Below are positions 25,679 through 34,488 of a DNA stretch of 64,000 nucleotides, piece after piece. A program made the position numbers and the translations under genes. This stretch comes from Pseudomonas fluorescens (GTDB lineage Bacteria; Pseudomonadota; Gammaproteobacteria; Pseudomonadales; Pseudomonadaceae): NCBI RefSeq assembly GCF_902497745.1, contig NZ_CABVHJ010000012.1, positions 157,471-221,470 on the forward strand. The letters are read 5' to 3'. Numbering within the stretch: the stretch's first letter is position 1; each line of letters opens with the position of its first letter. The notes under the pieces are model-generated. The model saw only the letters and a list, made by a program, of their open reading frames with translations, made no database searches and had not been told where the DNA came from.

Positions 25679-26086
25679 ATGTATAGACGAATTCTTCTGC
25701 TTGCTGCGTTGATGTTTTCCGTTGCCGGTTGCGTCCCGTACTCCTACGCGGACTCGTATTACAGCTCAGAGGTCTACACCTCACCTGCACCGGCCTACTA
25801 CAACACGGGTGGCACGTATTACAACGGTGGCAGCAGGTATTACGCGCAGCCACGCTATTACCAGCCAGCCCCGCGGTATTACCAGCAACCGCGCTATTAC
25901 CAATCGGCGCCGCGTTACTATCAACCGGCCCCGCGTCATTATGAAAGTCGTCGCTGGCACGGCAATGATCGCGGGCGTTGGGACGGCCACCGTCGCGGCG
26001 GTTGGGATAACGATCACCGCGGTCGTGGCAACTATGATCGACACAGCGGGCGCGGTGACCACAATGGACGTGGCAACCGCTGGTAA
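25679..26086 (+). CDS. Tyr/Arg-rich small lipoprotein, second of a pair
   Basis: 135 residues from ATG 25679, preceded by the same CAGGAGGCCGCC context as the gene at 25234. The lipobox is VAGC (Cys at about 18). The mature part begins with Tyr/Ser-rich sequence, then seven or more RYYxxAP-type repeats (PRYYQPAPRYYQQPRYYQ), and ends in an Arg/Gly/Asp/His-rich tail (GRGDHNGRGNRW). It is analogous to its neighbour and likely has a related envelope role. A terminator follows the stop. Confidence 0.75.
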   Translation: MYRRILLLAALMFSVAGCVPYSYADSYYSSEVYTSPAPAYYNTGGTYYNGGSRYYAQPRYYQPAPRYYQQPRYYQSAPRYYQPAPRHYESRRWHGNDRGRWDGHRRGGWDNDHRGRGNYDRHSGRGDHNGRGNRW

Positions 26087-26100
26087 TCACCCGCAAATGA

Positions 26101-26131
26101 AAAGCGGCGCTTTGAGCGCCGCTTTTTTTGT
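26101..26131 (+). terminator. Rho-independent terminator
   Basis: AAAAGCGGCGCTTTGAGCGC followed by CGC and seven T, 15 bp after the lipoprotein stop; A-rich on the left, so it can serve the convergent gene at 26141-27253 as well. Confidence 0.85.
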
Positions 26132-26140
26132 GCCCGGATT

Positions 26141-27253
26141 TTAATACTGCGTCAAATCCGCCAACGGATGCCGCCCCTCCCAGACCTTGTGAAAGTGCGC
26201 CTCAACCACCGCATCCGGCACATTGTTGATGTCCGGCCAGTGCCAGTGCGGCTTTTGATCCTTGTCGATCAGGCGCGCGCGAACCCCTTCGCTGAACTCC
26301 GGGTGCCGGCAGCAATTGAGGCTCAGGGTGTATTCCATCTGAAAGACTTCGGCCAGTGACATGTGCCGAGCACGGATGATCTGTTCCCAGACCAGATGCG
26401 CGGTCAGCGGCGAGCCTTCGCTCATGGTTTTCTCTGCCCGGGCGATCAACGGATCGCTGCTGTCGCGTTGCAGGCTGATGGCTTTCCACGCGCAGGTGAC
26501 GTCGCTGACGTCGAGCAACTCATCAATCTGCTGACGACGCGGCAGCCACTGCGCTTCAGGCATCTGCGCCACGGCTTCCTGCTGCAACGCCTTGAGCAGG
26601 CTGTTGAGTTGCACGTCGATCTGTTCCTGCCAATTCAGCTGCAGCAGGCCTTCGATCAGTTGTGGCTGCTGTTCGTCGAGCAGGAAGCGGTCGGCCAGAT
26701 CCAGATCGATCGCATCACGAGCGTTCATGTGCGCGCCGGTCAGGCCCAAAAACAAACCGAGCCTGCCCGGCAGCCGTGCGAGAAACCAGCTGGCGCCGAC
26801 GTCCGGATACAGACCGATGGTGATTTCCGGCATCGCCAAGCGGCTGCTCGGTGTGACAATCCGCGTACTCGCCCCTTGCAGCAGGCCCATGCCCCCACCG
26901 AGCACATACCCGTGGCCCCAGCAGATCAACGGTTTCGGGTAGGTGTGCAGGCTGTAATCCAGGCGATACTCCGCGCTGAAAAACTGCGCGGCCAGCGGCG
27001 GTACTTCGCCGGGATGGGCGCGACAGGCCTCCACCAGGCTGCGTACCTCGCCGCCAGCGCAGAACGCTTTGGCGCCATTACCGCGCAGCAGCACGCAGAC
27101 GATTTGCGCATCCTTGGCCCAGGCGTTCAACTTGTCGCTGAGGGCGTTGATCATCGGCAAAGACAGCGCATTCAGCGACTTTTCAGCATCCAGGCTGGCG
27201 ATACCGATGCGGGCGCCGTCGGTGCCGGTGAGTTCTTCGAAGTGCAGATTCAT
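26141..27253 (-). CDS. 3-hydroxyisobutyryl-CoA hydrolase family enzyme
   Basis: 370 residues, longer than enoyl-CoA hydratases and typical of the HIBYL-CoA hydrolase branch of the crotonase family. Oxyanion-hole sequence GNGAKAFCAGGEVRSL and HGYVLGGGMGLLQGAS, then catalytic-region AMPEITIGLYPDVGASWFLAR. The C-terminal part (MEYTLSLNCCRHPEFSEGVRARLIDKDQKPHW) is specific to this branch. The enzyme frees 3-hydroxyisobutyrate from its CoA ester in valine breakdown. Other valine genes are not next to it, so the substrate is inferred from family. Confidence 0.8.
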   Translation of the reverse strand: MNLHFEELTGTDGARIGIASLDAEKSLNALSLPMINALSDKLNAWAKDAQIVCVLLRGNGAKAFCAGGEVRSLVEACRAHPGEVPPLAAQFFSAEYRLDYSLHTYPKPLICWGHGYVLGGGMGLLQGASTRIVTPSSRLAMPEITIGLYPDVGASWFLARLPGRLGLFLGLTGAHMNARDAIDLDLADRFLLDEQQPQLIEGLLQLNWQEQIDVQLNSLLKALQQEAVAQMPEAQWLPRRQQIDELLDVSDVTCAWKAISLQRDSSDPLIARAEKTMSEGSPLTAHLVWEQIIRARHMSLAEVFQMEYTLSLNCCRHPEFSEGVRARLIDKDQKPHWHWPDINNVPDAVVEAHFHKVWEGRHPLADLTQY

Positions 27254-27385
27254 CGTGACCTCGATCGGGAATTTGAACGATCAGTATGATCGTTGTGTGG
27301 GAAAGTGCCGGATCTGCGTCAGATCAATTGACAAGCGTGGTCGGCTTTCCTAGGGTTCGCCCCATTGTTTTTGCCGGGTATGACC

Positions 27386-28078
27386 ATGACTGCTGACGAC
27401 CGTATCAAACTCGAACCGAGCTGGAAGGAGGCACTGCGTGCAGAATTCGACCAGCCTTACATGGCAGAGTTGCGCCAGTTTCTGCAGCAGGAGCGGGCGG
27501 CCGGCAAGGAAATCTATCCGCCGGGGCCGATGATTTTCAATGCCTTGAATTCAACACCGCTGGATAAAGTGAAGGTGGTAATCCTCGGCCAGGATCCGTA
27601 TCACGGCCCAGGCCAGGCCCATGGCCTGTGCTTCTCGGTGCAACCGGGCGTGCCGGCGCCGCCGTCGCTGGTCAACATCTATAAAGAGTTAAAGCGCGAC
27701 CTGAACATCGACATTCCCAATCACGGTTACCTGCAGAGCTGGGCCGATCAGGGCGTGTTGATGATCAACACGACCATGACCGTCGAGCGCGCCAACGCCA
27801 ATGCGCACAAGGACAAGGGCTGGCAGTTTTTCACCGACCGGATCATTGAACTGGTCAGTGAACGGCAGCCGCACCTAGTGTTCATGCTCTGGGGCGCCCA
27901 TGCGCAGAGCAAGCAGAAGCTGATCGACGCGACCAAGCACCTGGTGCTGACGTCGGTGCATCCGTCGCCGCTGTCAGCGTATCGCGGGTTTCTCGGTTGC
28001 GGGCATTTCAGCCGGACCAACAAGTTTCTCGAGCAGAATGGCGAGACGCCGATCGAGTGGCGTTTGCCGCCGATTTGA
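27386..28078 (+). CDS. ung: Uracil-DNA glycosylase
   Basis: 230 residues from ATG 27386 (MTADDRIKLEPSWKEAL). Family 1 UDG signatures: water-activating Asp70 in GQDPYHGPGQAHGLCFSV, the uracil pocket around LLMINTT-like LMINTTMTV, and the minor-groove loop HPSPLSAYRG with His192. It removes uracil from DNA to start base-excision repair. Single gene, followed by a REPIN. Confidence 0.95.
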   Translation: MTADDRIKLEPSWKEALRAEFDQPYMAELRQFLQQERAAGKEIYPPGPMIFNALNSTPLDKVKVVILGQDPYHGPGQAHGLCFSVQPGVPAPPSLVNIYKELKRDLNIDIPNHGYLQSWADQGVLMINTTMTVERANANAHKDKGWQFFTDRIIELVSERQPHLVFMLWGAHAQSKQKLIDATKHLVLTSVHPSPLSAYRGFLGCGHFSRTNKFLEQNGETPIEWRLPPI

Positions 28079-28095
28079 TGCGCTGACTGAGCCGG

Positions 28096-28176
28096 CCCCT
28101 TCGCGAGCAGGCTCGCTCCCACATTGGTTTTGCGGCGTTTCACATGACCAATGTGGGAGCGAGCTTGCTCGCGAAG
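28096..28176. repeat. REPIN after ung
   Basis: CCCTTCGCGAGCAGGCTCGC at 28097 and its inverted partner (GCGAGCTTGCTCGCGAAG) ending at about 28175, flanking CCCACATTGG/CCAATGTGGG. Confidence 0.85.
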
Positions 28177-28198
28177 AAGGCAACTCGGTCTTGCAGAC

Positions 28199-29233
28199 TT
28201 ACTCGGGATTACGATTCCAATACTTGAACAACGGCTCCGCCAAAAACAGCACAAACAGCAACCGCATCACCTGCATCGCCGTCACCAGCGGTACTGACAA
28301 TTGCAGCGTCTCCGCCGTCAGACTCATTTCGGCAATCCCGCCGGGCATCATGCCCAACGTCAGTGAACGCAAATCCAGATGAGTCAAAGCACTCAGCCCC
28401 AACGCCGCCAATGTCGCGATCAACATGGTCAACGCCGTGCCAATCAACGTCCGGCCCATGAATGAAGGCGCACGCCGGAAGAACTGCCGGTTGAAGTGGC
28501 AACCCAAACCGCTGCCAATCAGCCACTGGCCAATCTGACTTCCACCATTGGGCAAACCGATGTGCAAATCCCAGCCAATGCTCACCGCCGCACTCACCAG
28601 CAACGGTCCGAACAGCCACGGATTGGGTTGGCGCAAACGCTGCCAGAGCCAGGCGAGCACACCGCCCGCCGGAAACAGAATCGCCAGCCAGCGCCAATCG
28701 ACGCTGCCGGCATGAGAAATCGGATTGCCGTCGCCCAGCAGATACTTGAACGCCGCCGGCACGCACAACACCACCACCAGCACCCGCAAACTCTGCCCCG
28801 CCGCGACGTGGCTGAGCATCGCGCCATTACGCGCGCCAAGGTTGACCATCTCCCCGGAACCGCCGGGCATACTTGAGAAAAACGCCGTGGCGCGATCCTC
28901 GCCGGTGCGGCGCATCAACCACACGCCGACCACTGCCGACAGGCTGGTGACCAGTGCGCCGAAGAAGATCAAACCGAAATGACTGAGCACCTGCTCCATC
29001 ACCACCGGGGTGAAGTGCAGGCCGATGCCGATGCCGACGATCCACTGGCCGCACTTGCGGCCGCCAGGGATTTCCGTGAGTTGCCACGGGGTCAGGCAGC
29101 GCACGAGGATGATCGCCAGCAACGAGCCGACCATCCACGGCAGTGGCCAGCCGATCTGGCTGGCGAGGTAACCGCCCAGCAGACCGACCAGCGGGGTTCC
29201 CCACCAGGATTTCAGTGAGGCGCGATCAAACAT
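28199..29233 (-). CDS. AbrB-family membrane protein
   Basis: 344 residues with about ten hydrophobic helices arranged as two similar halves; each half has a G-W-x-G(S/L) loop near its start (PLPWMVGSLLA and PWLFGPLLVSA). It carries MPGGSGEMV and MMPGGIAEMS, the twin motifs of the AbrB-like (PF05145, formerly ammonia monooxygenase-like) membrane family. Function is not established. Its start overlaps the tctA stop by 8 bp, so it is the last gene of the tricarboxylate operon and may be an accessory transporter. Confidence 0.75.
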   Translation of the reverse strand: MFDRASLKSWWGTPLVGLLGGYLASQIGWPLPWMVGSLLAIILVRCLTPWQLTEIPGGRKCGQWIVGIGIGLHFTPVVMEQVLSHFGLIFFGALVTSLSAVVGVWLMRRTGEDRATAFFSSMPGGSGEMVNLGARNGAMLSHVAAGQSLRVLVVVLCVPAAFKYLLGDGNPISHAGSVDWRWLAILFPAGGVLAWLWQRLRQPNPWLFGPLLVSAAVSIGWDLHIGLPNGGSQIGQWLIGSGLGCHFNRQFFRRAPSFMGRTLIGTALTMLIATLAALGLSALTHLDLRSLTLGMMPGGIAEMSLTAETLQLSVPLVTAMQVMRLLFVLFLAEPLFKYWNRNPE

Positions 29234-30740
29234 CGGCGATGGCGCGACGCGCGACCGAACGTTTGCGCCAGATGCGGATCAGCGGGAAGGCCAGCATCAG
29301 CGCGGTCAGCACCCAGACACCGAAAGTGATCGGGCTCGACCAGAGGATTTCCAGCGCACCGTTGGAAATCGACAGCGCCCGACGCAGGTTCTGCTCCATC
29401 AGACCGCCGAGGATGAAGCCCAGCAGTACCGGCGACAACGGGAAGTCGAGCTTGCGCAGGATGTAGCCGAAGATACCGATGCCGACCATCAGGAACAGGT
29501 CGAAGGTGGTGGCGTGCACCGCATAAACGCCGATCCCGGTGATGATGGCGATCACCGGCACCAGTGCCCAGTTTGGCACCGCGAGGATGCGGGTGAAGAT
29601 GCGGATCATCGGAATGTTGAGGATCACCAGCATGATGTTGGCGATGAACAACGAGGCGATCAGGCCCCAGACGATGTCAGGTTGTTGCTGGAATAGCAGC
29701 GGGCCCGGAGTGATGTTGTACAGCGACAGGGCGCCGATCATCACCGCGGTAGTGCCCGAACCTGGCACACCCAGTGTCAGCATTGGCACCAGCGCACCGC
29801 AGGCCGACGCGCCAATGGCAGTTTCCGGTGCGGCGAGGCCGCGGGCATCACCCTGACCGAATTTGCCACTGGCACCGGCGATGCGTTTTTCGGTCATGTA
29901 AGCCACGGCGCTGGCCAGCGTCGCGCCGGCACCCGGCAACACGCCCATGATGAACCCGAGCAGGCCGCAACGGATGTTCACCACGAACACCGACGAGGCT
30001 TCCTTGAAGTTGAACATCATGCGGCCGGTGGCTTTCACCGCTTCCTGGCCGCGATGGGTTTTCTCCAGCAGCAACAGAATCTCACTGACCGAGAACAGGC
30101 CCAGCACCAGCACGACGAATTGGATGCCGTCGGTCAGGTGAATGTTGTCGCCGGTAAAGCGGTAAACGCCGCTGTTGGCGTCAATGCCGACGCTCGACAG
30201 GAACAGGCCGATCAACGCCGCGATAAAAGTTTTCAAAGGTCGATCCCCGGCCATACCGCCGAGGCAGACAATCGCAAACACCATCAACACGAAGTATTCC
30301 GCCGGCCCGAAGGCGATCGCCCATTTCGCCAGCAGCGGCGCGAACAGCACCATGCCGCAGGTGGCGATAAATGCGCCGATAAACGAACTCCATGCCGACA
30401 GCGACAGCGCCACACCGGCCAGACCTTTGCGGGCCATCGGGTAGCCGTCGAGGGTGGTCATCACGGTCGACGCCTCGCCCGGAATGTTCAGCAGGATCGA
30501 ACTGATCCGGCCTCCGTATTCGCAACCCAGATACACCGCTGCCAGCAGGATCAGTGCTGACTCCGGCGGCAGGCCGAGGGCGAAAGCAATCGGAATGAGC
30601 AAGGCCACGCCGTTGATCGGGCCGAGGCCCGGAAGCAGGCCGACGACGGTGCCGATCAGCGTGCCGGTCAGGGCCGTGACCAGGTTGTACGGGCTCAGCG
30701 CGACGCCGAAGCCTTGACCCAAATAACCGAGGGTATCCAT
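29226..30740 (-). CDS. tctA: Tripartite tricarboxylate transporter, large membrane subunit
   Basis: 504 residues from ATG 30740 (MDTLGYLGQGFGVALSPYN). About 12 membrane helices. Twin family motifs GLLPGLGPINGVALLIP near the N-terminus and GVLPGAGATLASAVAYMTEKR in the middle match TctA. With TctB and the periplasmic TctC it imports citrate-like tricarboxylates using the ion gradient. The start of tctA is 1 bp from the end of tctB, so they are coupled. Confidence 0.95.
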   Translation of the reverse strand: MDTLGYLGQGFGVALSPYNLVTALTGTLIGTVVGLLPGLGPINGVALLIPIAFALGLPPESALILLAAVYLGCEYGGRISSILLNIPGEASTVMTTLDGYPMARKGLAGVALSLSAWSSFIGAFIATCGMVLFAPLLAKWAIAFGPAEYFVLMVFAIVCLGGMAGDRPLKTFIAALIGLFLSSVGIDANSGVYRFTGDNIHLTDGIQFVVLVLGLFSVSEILLLLEKTHRGQEAVKATGRMMFNFKEASSVFVVNIRCGLLGFIMGVLPGAGATLASAVAYMTEKRIAGASGKFGQGDARGLAAPETAIGASACGALVPMLTLGVPGSGTTAVMIGALSLYNITPGPLLFQQQPDIVWGLIASLFIANIMLVILNIPMIRIFTRILAVPNWALVPVIAIITGIGVYAVHATTFDLFLMVGIGIFGYILRKLDFPLSPVLLGFILGGLMEQNLRRALSISNGALEILWSSPITFGVWVLTALMLAFPLIRIWRKRSVARRAIADV

Positions 30741-30741
30741 A

Positions 30742-31200
30742 TCAGTTCTCCAGCACGTCGAGCAGGCCAAGGGGCAGCGGAACGTCCATCACACGGTCGA
30801 ACAGCAGGTACAGACCGATGGCCATCAGCGTGGTGACCACGATGCTCGGCATCCAGCGACCGCCATACAGGCGCGCCATCGGAATGCCGATGAGGATGCT
30901 GCTGAGGATGAAACCCAGCGGTTCGAAGAGGCCGGCGAACACCAGCAGCAGTGCGACGCAAATGGCGATCTTGGTCAGGGTTTCGCGATCCAGTGGCGGC
31001 TCGTCATCGCTGTGTTTGATCGGCGCCGGGCGAAACACCATGTACAACAGTGCTGCGCCCATCAGGCCAAGCATCAGCAGAGGGAAGGCGCGTGGGCCGA
31101 CCGGTTCGTAGGAAAAAGCCGCTTGGTACGGCCACGCCATCAATGCCAGGCCGGCGCAAACCAGCAACAGCACTGAGGCGAAAATGCGTTGAATAAGCAT
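30742..31200 (-). CDS. tctB: Tripartite tricarboxylate transporter, small membrane subunit
   Basis: 152 residues with four hydrophobic segments, the normal TctB shape; family landmarks are GPRAFPLLMLGLM early and the LGFILSSILIGIPMARLYGG segment later. It forms the membrane part together with TctA. The order opdH-tctC-tctB-tctA is the same as in P. aeruginosa. Confidence 0.9.
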   Translation of the reverse strand: MLIQRIFASVLLLVCAGLALMAWPYQAAFSYEPVGPRAFPLLMLGLMGAALLYMVFRPAPIKHSDDEPPLDRETLTKIAICVALLLVFAGLFEPLGFILSSILIGIPMARLYGGRWMPSIVVTTLMAIGLYLLFDRVMDVPLPLGLLDVLEN

Positions 31201-31256
31201 GGGAGCTCCTGTGCCGCGTCCCCGTCACCGGGAACGCAGCCGCTAGACAGAGACGA

Positions 31257-32234
31257 TCACTGAATCAGGCCGAACTCTTTGGCCAGCACTTTGTAGTCCG
31301 CGACTTGCTTCTTCACGTAGGTGTCCAGCTCCACGCCAGTCATGGCGAACGGGAACAGTTCACGCTGATCGCGCAGCTTGGCGAACTCATCGGAGGCCAG
31401 CAGTTTGTCGAACGAGTCTTTCCACCAGGCGTAGTCTTCATCGCTGACTTTTGGCCCGAGGTAGAAGCCGCGCACCACCGGCCAGACGATGTCGTAGCCT
31501 TGCTCGCGAGCGGTCGGAATGTCTTTCATTTCCGGCTCATCAAGACGCTTGTCGGCAAACACCGCGAGCAGACGCATGTCGCCGCTCTGGATGTGCGGCA
31601 TGGAGTCGGAGATGTCAGTACTGCCGACCTGGATGTGACCGCCGAGCAGAGCGGTAGCGATTTCACCGCCGCCTTCTAGGGCGACGTAACGCAGGTCGCG
31701 CGGGTTGATCCCGGCAGCCTTGGCGATCAGTGCAGTTTGCATCCAGTCCTGGCTGCCGACGGTGCCGCCGGAACCGATCACCACCGAGCTTGGATCTTTC
31801 TTCAGTGCCTGAACGAGATCGTCGAGAGTCTTGTAGGGCGAATCGCTTTTCACCGCGATGGCGCCGTAGCTGGTGCCGACCGCTGCCAACCAGCGCACGT
31901 TGGTCTCATCGAAACGACCGAACTTGCCCTGGGCCAGGTTGAGCAAAGAACCACTCGACCACGCCACCAGCGTGCCGGCATCCGCCGGACGTTGCGCGAC
32001 CACGGCGTTGTACGCCACTGCACCGACACCGCCGGGCATGTAGGTCACACGCATCGGTTTGCTCAGCAGTTTCTGGTTGACCAGTGCACTCTGCACCAGT
32101 TTGCAGGTCAGGTCGAAACCACCGCCGGGGGAGGCCGGGGCGATGCATTCCGGACGTTTCGGTTCGGCCATCAGTTGGCCGGCAAACAGGATGCAACTGG
32201 CGGCCAGTGCAACTTTACGCAGTGACAGGTTCAT
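31257..32234 (-). CDS. tctC: Tripartite tricarboxylate transporter, periplasmic binding protein
   Basis: 325 residues from ATG 32234 (MNLSLRKVALAASCILFAGQ), signal peptide about 1-22 (QLMAEP). The mature protein begins with ECIAPASPGGGFDLTCKLVQ, the Bug/TctC ligand-binding loop, and has GSGGTVGSQDWMQT and the YVALEGGGEIATALLGGH segments. It captures tricarboxylates in the periplasm and hands them to TctAB. Porin opdH is upstream in the same direction. Confidence 0.93.
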   Translation of the reverse strand: MNLSLRKVALAASCILFAGQLMAEPKRPECIAPASPGGGFDLTCKLVQSALVNQKLLSKPMRVTYMPGGVGAVAYNAVVAQRPADAGTLVAWSSGSLLNLAQGKFGRFDETNVRWLAAVGTSYGAIAVKSDSPYKTLDDLVQALKKDPSSVVIGSGGTVGSQDWMQTALIAKAAGINPRDLRYVALEGGGEIATALLGGHIQVGSTDISDSMPHIQSGDMRLLAVFADKRLDEPEMKDIPTAREQGYDIVWPVVRGFYLGPKVSDEDYAWWKDSFDKLLASDEFAKLRDQRELFPFAMTGVELDTYVKKQVADYKVLAKEFGLIQ

Positions 32235-32287
32235 TCGATTCTCCACGGGCATTGTTGTTATTCGACGTGTTTTTCACTTACGGGCAT

Positions 32288-33580
32288 TTACCAAAGGGCA
32301 ACGCTGTAGCTCACCAGCAAACGCACTTCGTCGGCATCGCGAGCCGAGTAGTTGGAGCGGTAAGTGGCATTACGCAAACGCACGGCGACATCCTTCAAAG
32401 CGCCGCTTTGTACTACATATTTGATCTCGGTGTTGCGCTCCCACTCTTTGCCTTCTTCACCGTTTTTGAGCTTGATGTTGTCACCGCTCAGGTAGCGGCT
32501 CATGAAACTCAGGCCAGGAATGCCGAGCTTGGCGAAGTCGAAGTCATAGCGAGCCTGCCAGGAGCGCTCTTCAGCACCGGCGAAATCGTTGATCTGCACG
32601 AAGTTGACCAGATACGGATCGCTGCCATCGACATACGGGAAGGCGCTGTCGCCGGACATGTGCTGATAACCGGCGCTGAACTTGTGGCCGCTCAGCGCGT
32701 AGCTGACCAGACCGTTGAGCGAGCGGTTGTCGATTTCGCCGCCACGGGCTGCGCCCTGGTCATCGCTGACGGCAAAACGCAGGTCAGTGGCAAACGTGCC
32801 GGGGCCCATCGGCCGCGAGGCCACAAGTCCAAAGAAGTGCTGGTTGTAGACTTCGTCGAGTTGGGCGAAGTGGTAACTGCCGGTGATCTTGTCGGTGAAC
32901 TTGTAGTCGACGCCGCCAAAATCAAAGTGCTTGCCAGCGGCGGTGCCGGCAAAACGGCTGTTCTTGTTGTTGAGGGCGATGTCCTCGAAATCGGTGCTGT
33001 CGCGATCCTTGGCTTTCTCCAGTCGACCACCGGTGAAGGTCAGGTTCTTGATCTCTTTGGAGGTGAGCAAGCCACCTTCAAAGGTCTGCGGCAGGATGCG
33101 CCCGTCGTTTGGTTTGAGAATCGGCAGTTCAGGAATCAGGCTGCCGATTTTAAGTTCGGTGGCGGAGATTTTCACTTTGCCGGTCAGGCCGACTTTCGAG
33201 TATTCGTCTGCCGCGCGTCCGTCATCGTGGGTCGGCAGCAGGCCGGTGCCGGTGCGGTCCGGGCTTGAATCGAGTTTGACGCCGAGCATGCCTAAAGCAT
33301 CGACACCGAACCCGACGGTGCCATCGGTGTAACCCGATTGCAGATTGAGCATGAAGCCCTGAGCCCATTCGTCACGCTTGGATTGCTGAGCACTGGTGCC
33401 ATCGCGAAAGTCGCGGTTGAAATACATGTTGCGGGTTTCGAAGGTGGCGCTGCTGTCTTCAATGAAGTCGGCAAAACTCAGCGGCGAAAAACCGGCAAGA
33501 GCGGCGGCACTGGCGAGGGCGGTGTGGCTGAAACGGGAAGGGCGAACAGGCGTGAATGCCTGAGGCTGCATGGACGGCAT
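32288..33580 (-). CDS. opdH: OprD-family porin, probably tricarboxylate-specific OpdH
   Basis: 430 residues from ATG 33580 (CGGAG nine bases upstream). Signal peptide through about residue 37 (LSFADF). The mature part has the OprD N-terminus FIEDSSATFETRNMYFNRDF and ends in the outer-membrane beta-strand RLLVSYSVALW with terminal Trp. OprD-family porins are 18-strand channels for amino acids or organic acids. Position directly before tctCBA and divergent from tctDE matches opdH (tricarboxylate uptake) of P. aeruginosa; the specificity is inferred from context. Confidence 0.85.
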   Translation of the reverse strand: MPSMQPQAFTPVRPSRFSHTALASAAALAGFSPLSFADFIEDSSATFETRNMYFNRDFRDGTSAQQSKRDEWAQGFMLNLQSGYTDGTVGFGVDALGMLGVKLDSSPDRTGTGLLPTHDDGRAADEYSKVGLTGKVKISATELKIGSLIPELPILKPNDGRILPQTFEGGLLTSKEIKNLTFTGGRLEKAKDRDSTDFEDIALNNKNSRFAGTAAGKHFDFGGVDYKFTDKITGSYHFAQLDEVYNQHFFGLVASRPMGPGTFATDLRFAVSDDQGAARGGEIDNRSLNGLVSYALSGHKFSAGYQHMSGDSAFPYVDGSDPYLVNFVQINDFAGAEERSWQARYDFDFAKLGIPGLSFMSRYLSGDNIKLKNGEEGKEWERNTEIKYVVQSGALKDVAVRLRNATYRSNYSARDADEVRLLVSYSVALW

Positions 33581-33816
33581 GCGGGTGTACTCCGTTTATT
33601 GTTCTTATTGGTCGAAAACGCTTCGAGGCGTTTTTCTTTGCGCTGTGTGGCATCAGCGACGGCAGTCGGAACTGTCCGTGGGCCGACTTTAACCAGCTAA
33701 CCTTTCGCTAACCTTTCAGCCGACTTTCAAGGTTTTCGGGCTTCACAGCGGCGGTTGCGGCTGTAAACTCCGCGGCAAAGCGTGGCGTTGGCCATCCCTG
33801 AACGAGGTAAAAATCC

Positions 33817-34488
33817 ATGCGTGTCCTGCTCGTCGAAGACCATCTGCAACTGGCCGAAAGTGTCGCTCAGGCGCTCAAGAGCACCGGTCTGACCGTGGAT
33901 GTGTTGCACGATGGCGTCGCTGCCGACCTGGCGCTGAGCAGCGAGGAATACGCCGTGGCGATCCTCGACGTCGGCCTGCCGCGCATGGACGGTTTTGAAG
34001 TCCTCGCGCGTTTGCGCGCACGCGGCAAGAATCTGCCGGTGCTGATGCTGACCGCGCGCAGTGATGTAAAGGATCGCGTCCATGGCCTCAATCTCGGTGC
34101 CGACGATTACCTCGCCAAACCTTTCGAGCTGACTGAGCTGGAAGCACGGGTCAAAGCCTTATTGCGTCGCAGTGTGCTCGGCGGCGAGCGCCAGCAGCGC
34201 TGTGGCGTACTCGCCTACGACCTCGATACGCGACGCTTTACCCTCGGCGAGGAGTTGCTGACGCTGACCTCTCGCGAGCAAGCCGTGCTGGAAGCGCTGA
34301 TCGCCCGGCCGGGGCGGGTGATGAGCAAGGAGCAACTGGCCGCGCAAGTATTCGGTCTTGATGAAGAGGCCAGCCCCGACGCCATCGAAATCTACGTGCA
34401 TCGCTTGCGCAAGAAACTTGATGGTCAACCCGTCGCCATCGTGACTTTTCGTGGTCTCGGTTACCTGCTGGAAAGCCGCGATGCATAA
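33817..34488 (+). CDS. tctD: Response regulator TctD
   Basis: 223 residues, OmpR/PhoB class. Receiver domain with acceptor Asp51 in AILDVGLPRMDG and Lys in DDYLAKPFE; the C-terminal winged helix ends in IEIYVHRLRKKLDG and TFRGLGYLLE. It is transcribed divergently from opdH-tctCBA, and in P. aeruginosa TctD controls that operon in response to citrate, the likely role here. The tctE start lies inside its last codons. Confidence 0.92.
   Translation: MRVLLVEDHLQLAESVAQALKSTGLTVDVLHDGVAADLALSSEEYAVAILDVGLPRMDGFEVLARLRARGKNLPVLMLTARSDVKDRVHGLNLGADDYLAKPFELTELEARVKALLRRSVLGGERQQRCGVLAYDLDTRRFTLGEELLTLTSREQAVLEALIARPGRVMSKEQLAAQVFGLDEEASPDAIEIYVHRLRKKLDGQPVAIVTFRGLGYLLESRDA

Noticed and set aside
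28038..28382. Open frame crossing the REPIN after ung
   Set aside because: It reads REP sequence (typical SRAGSLPHW words) and antisense of the AbrB-like gene.
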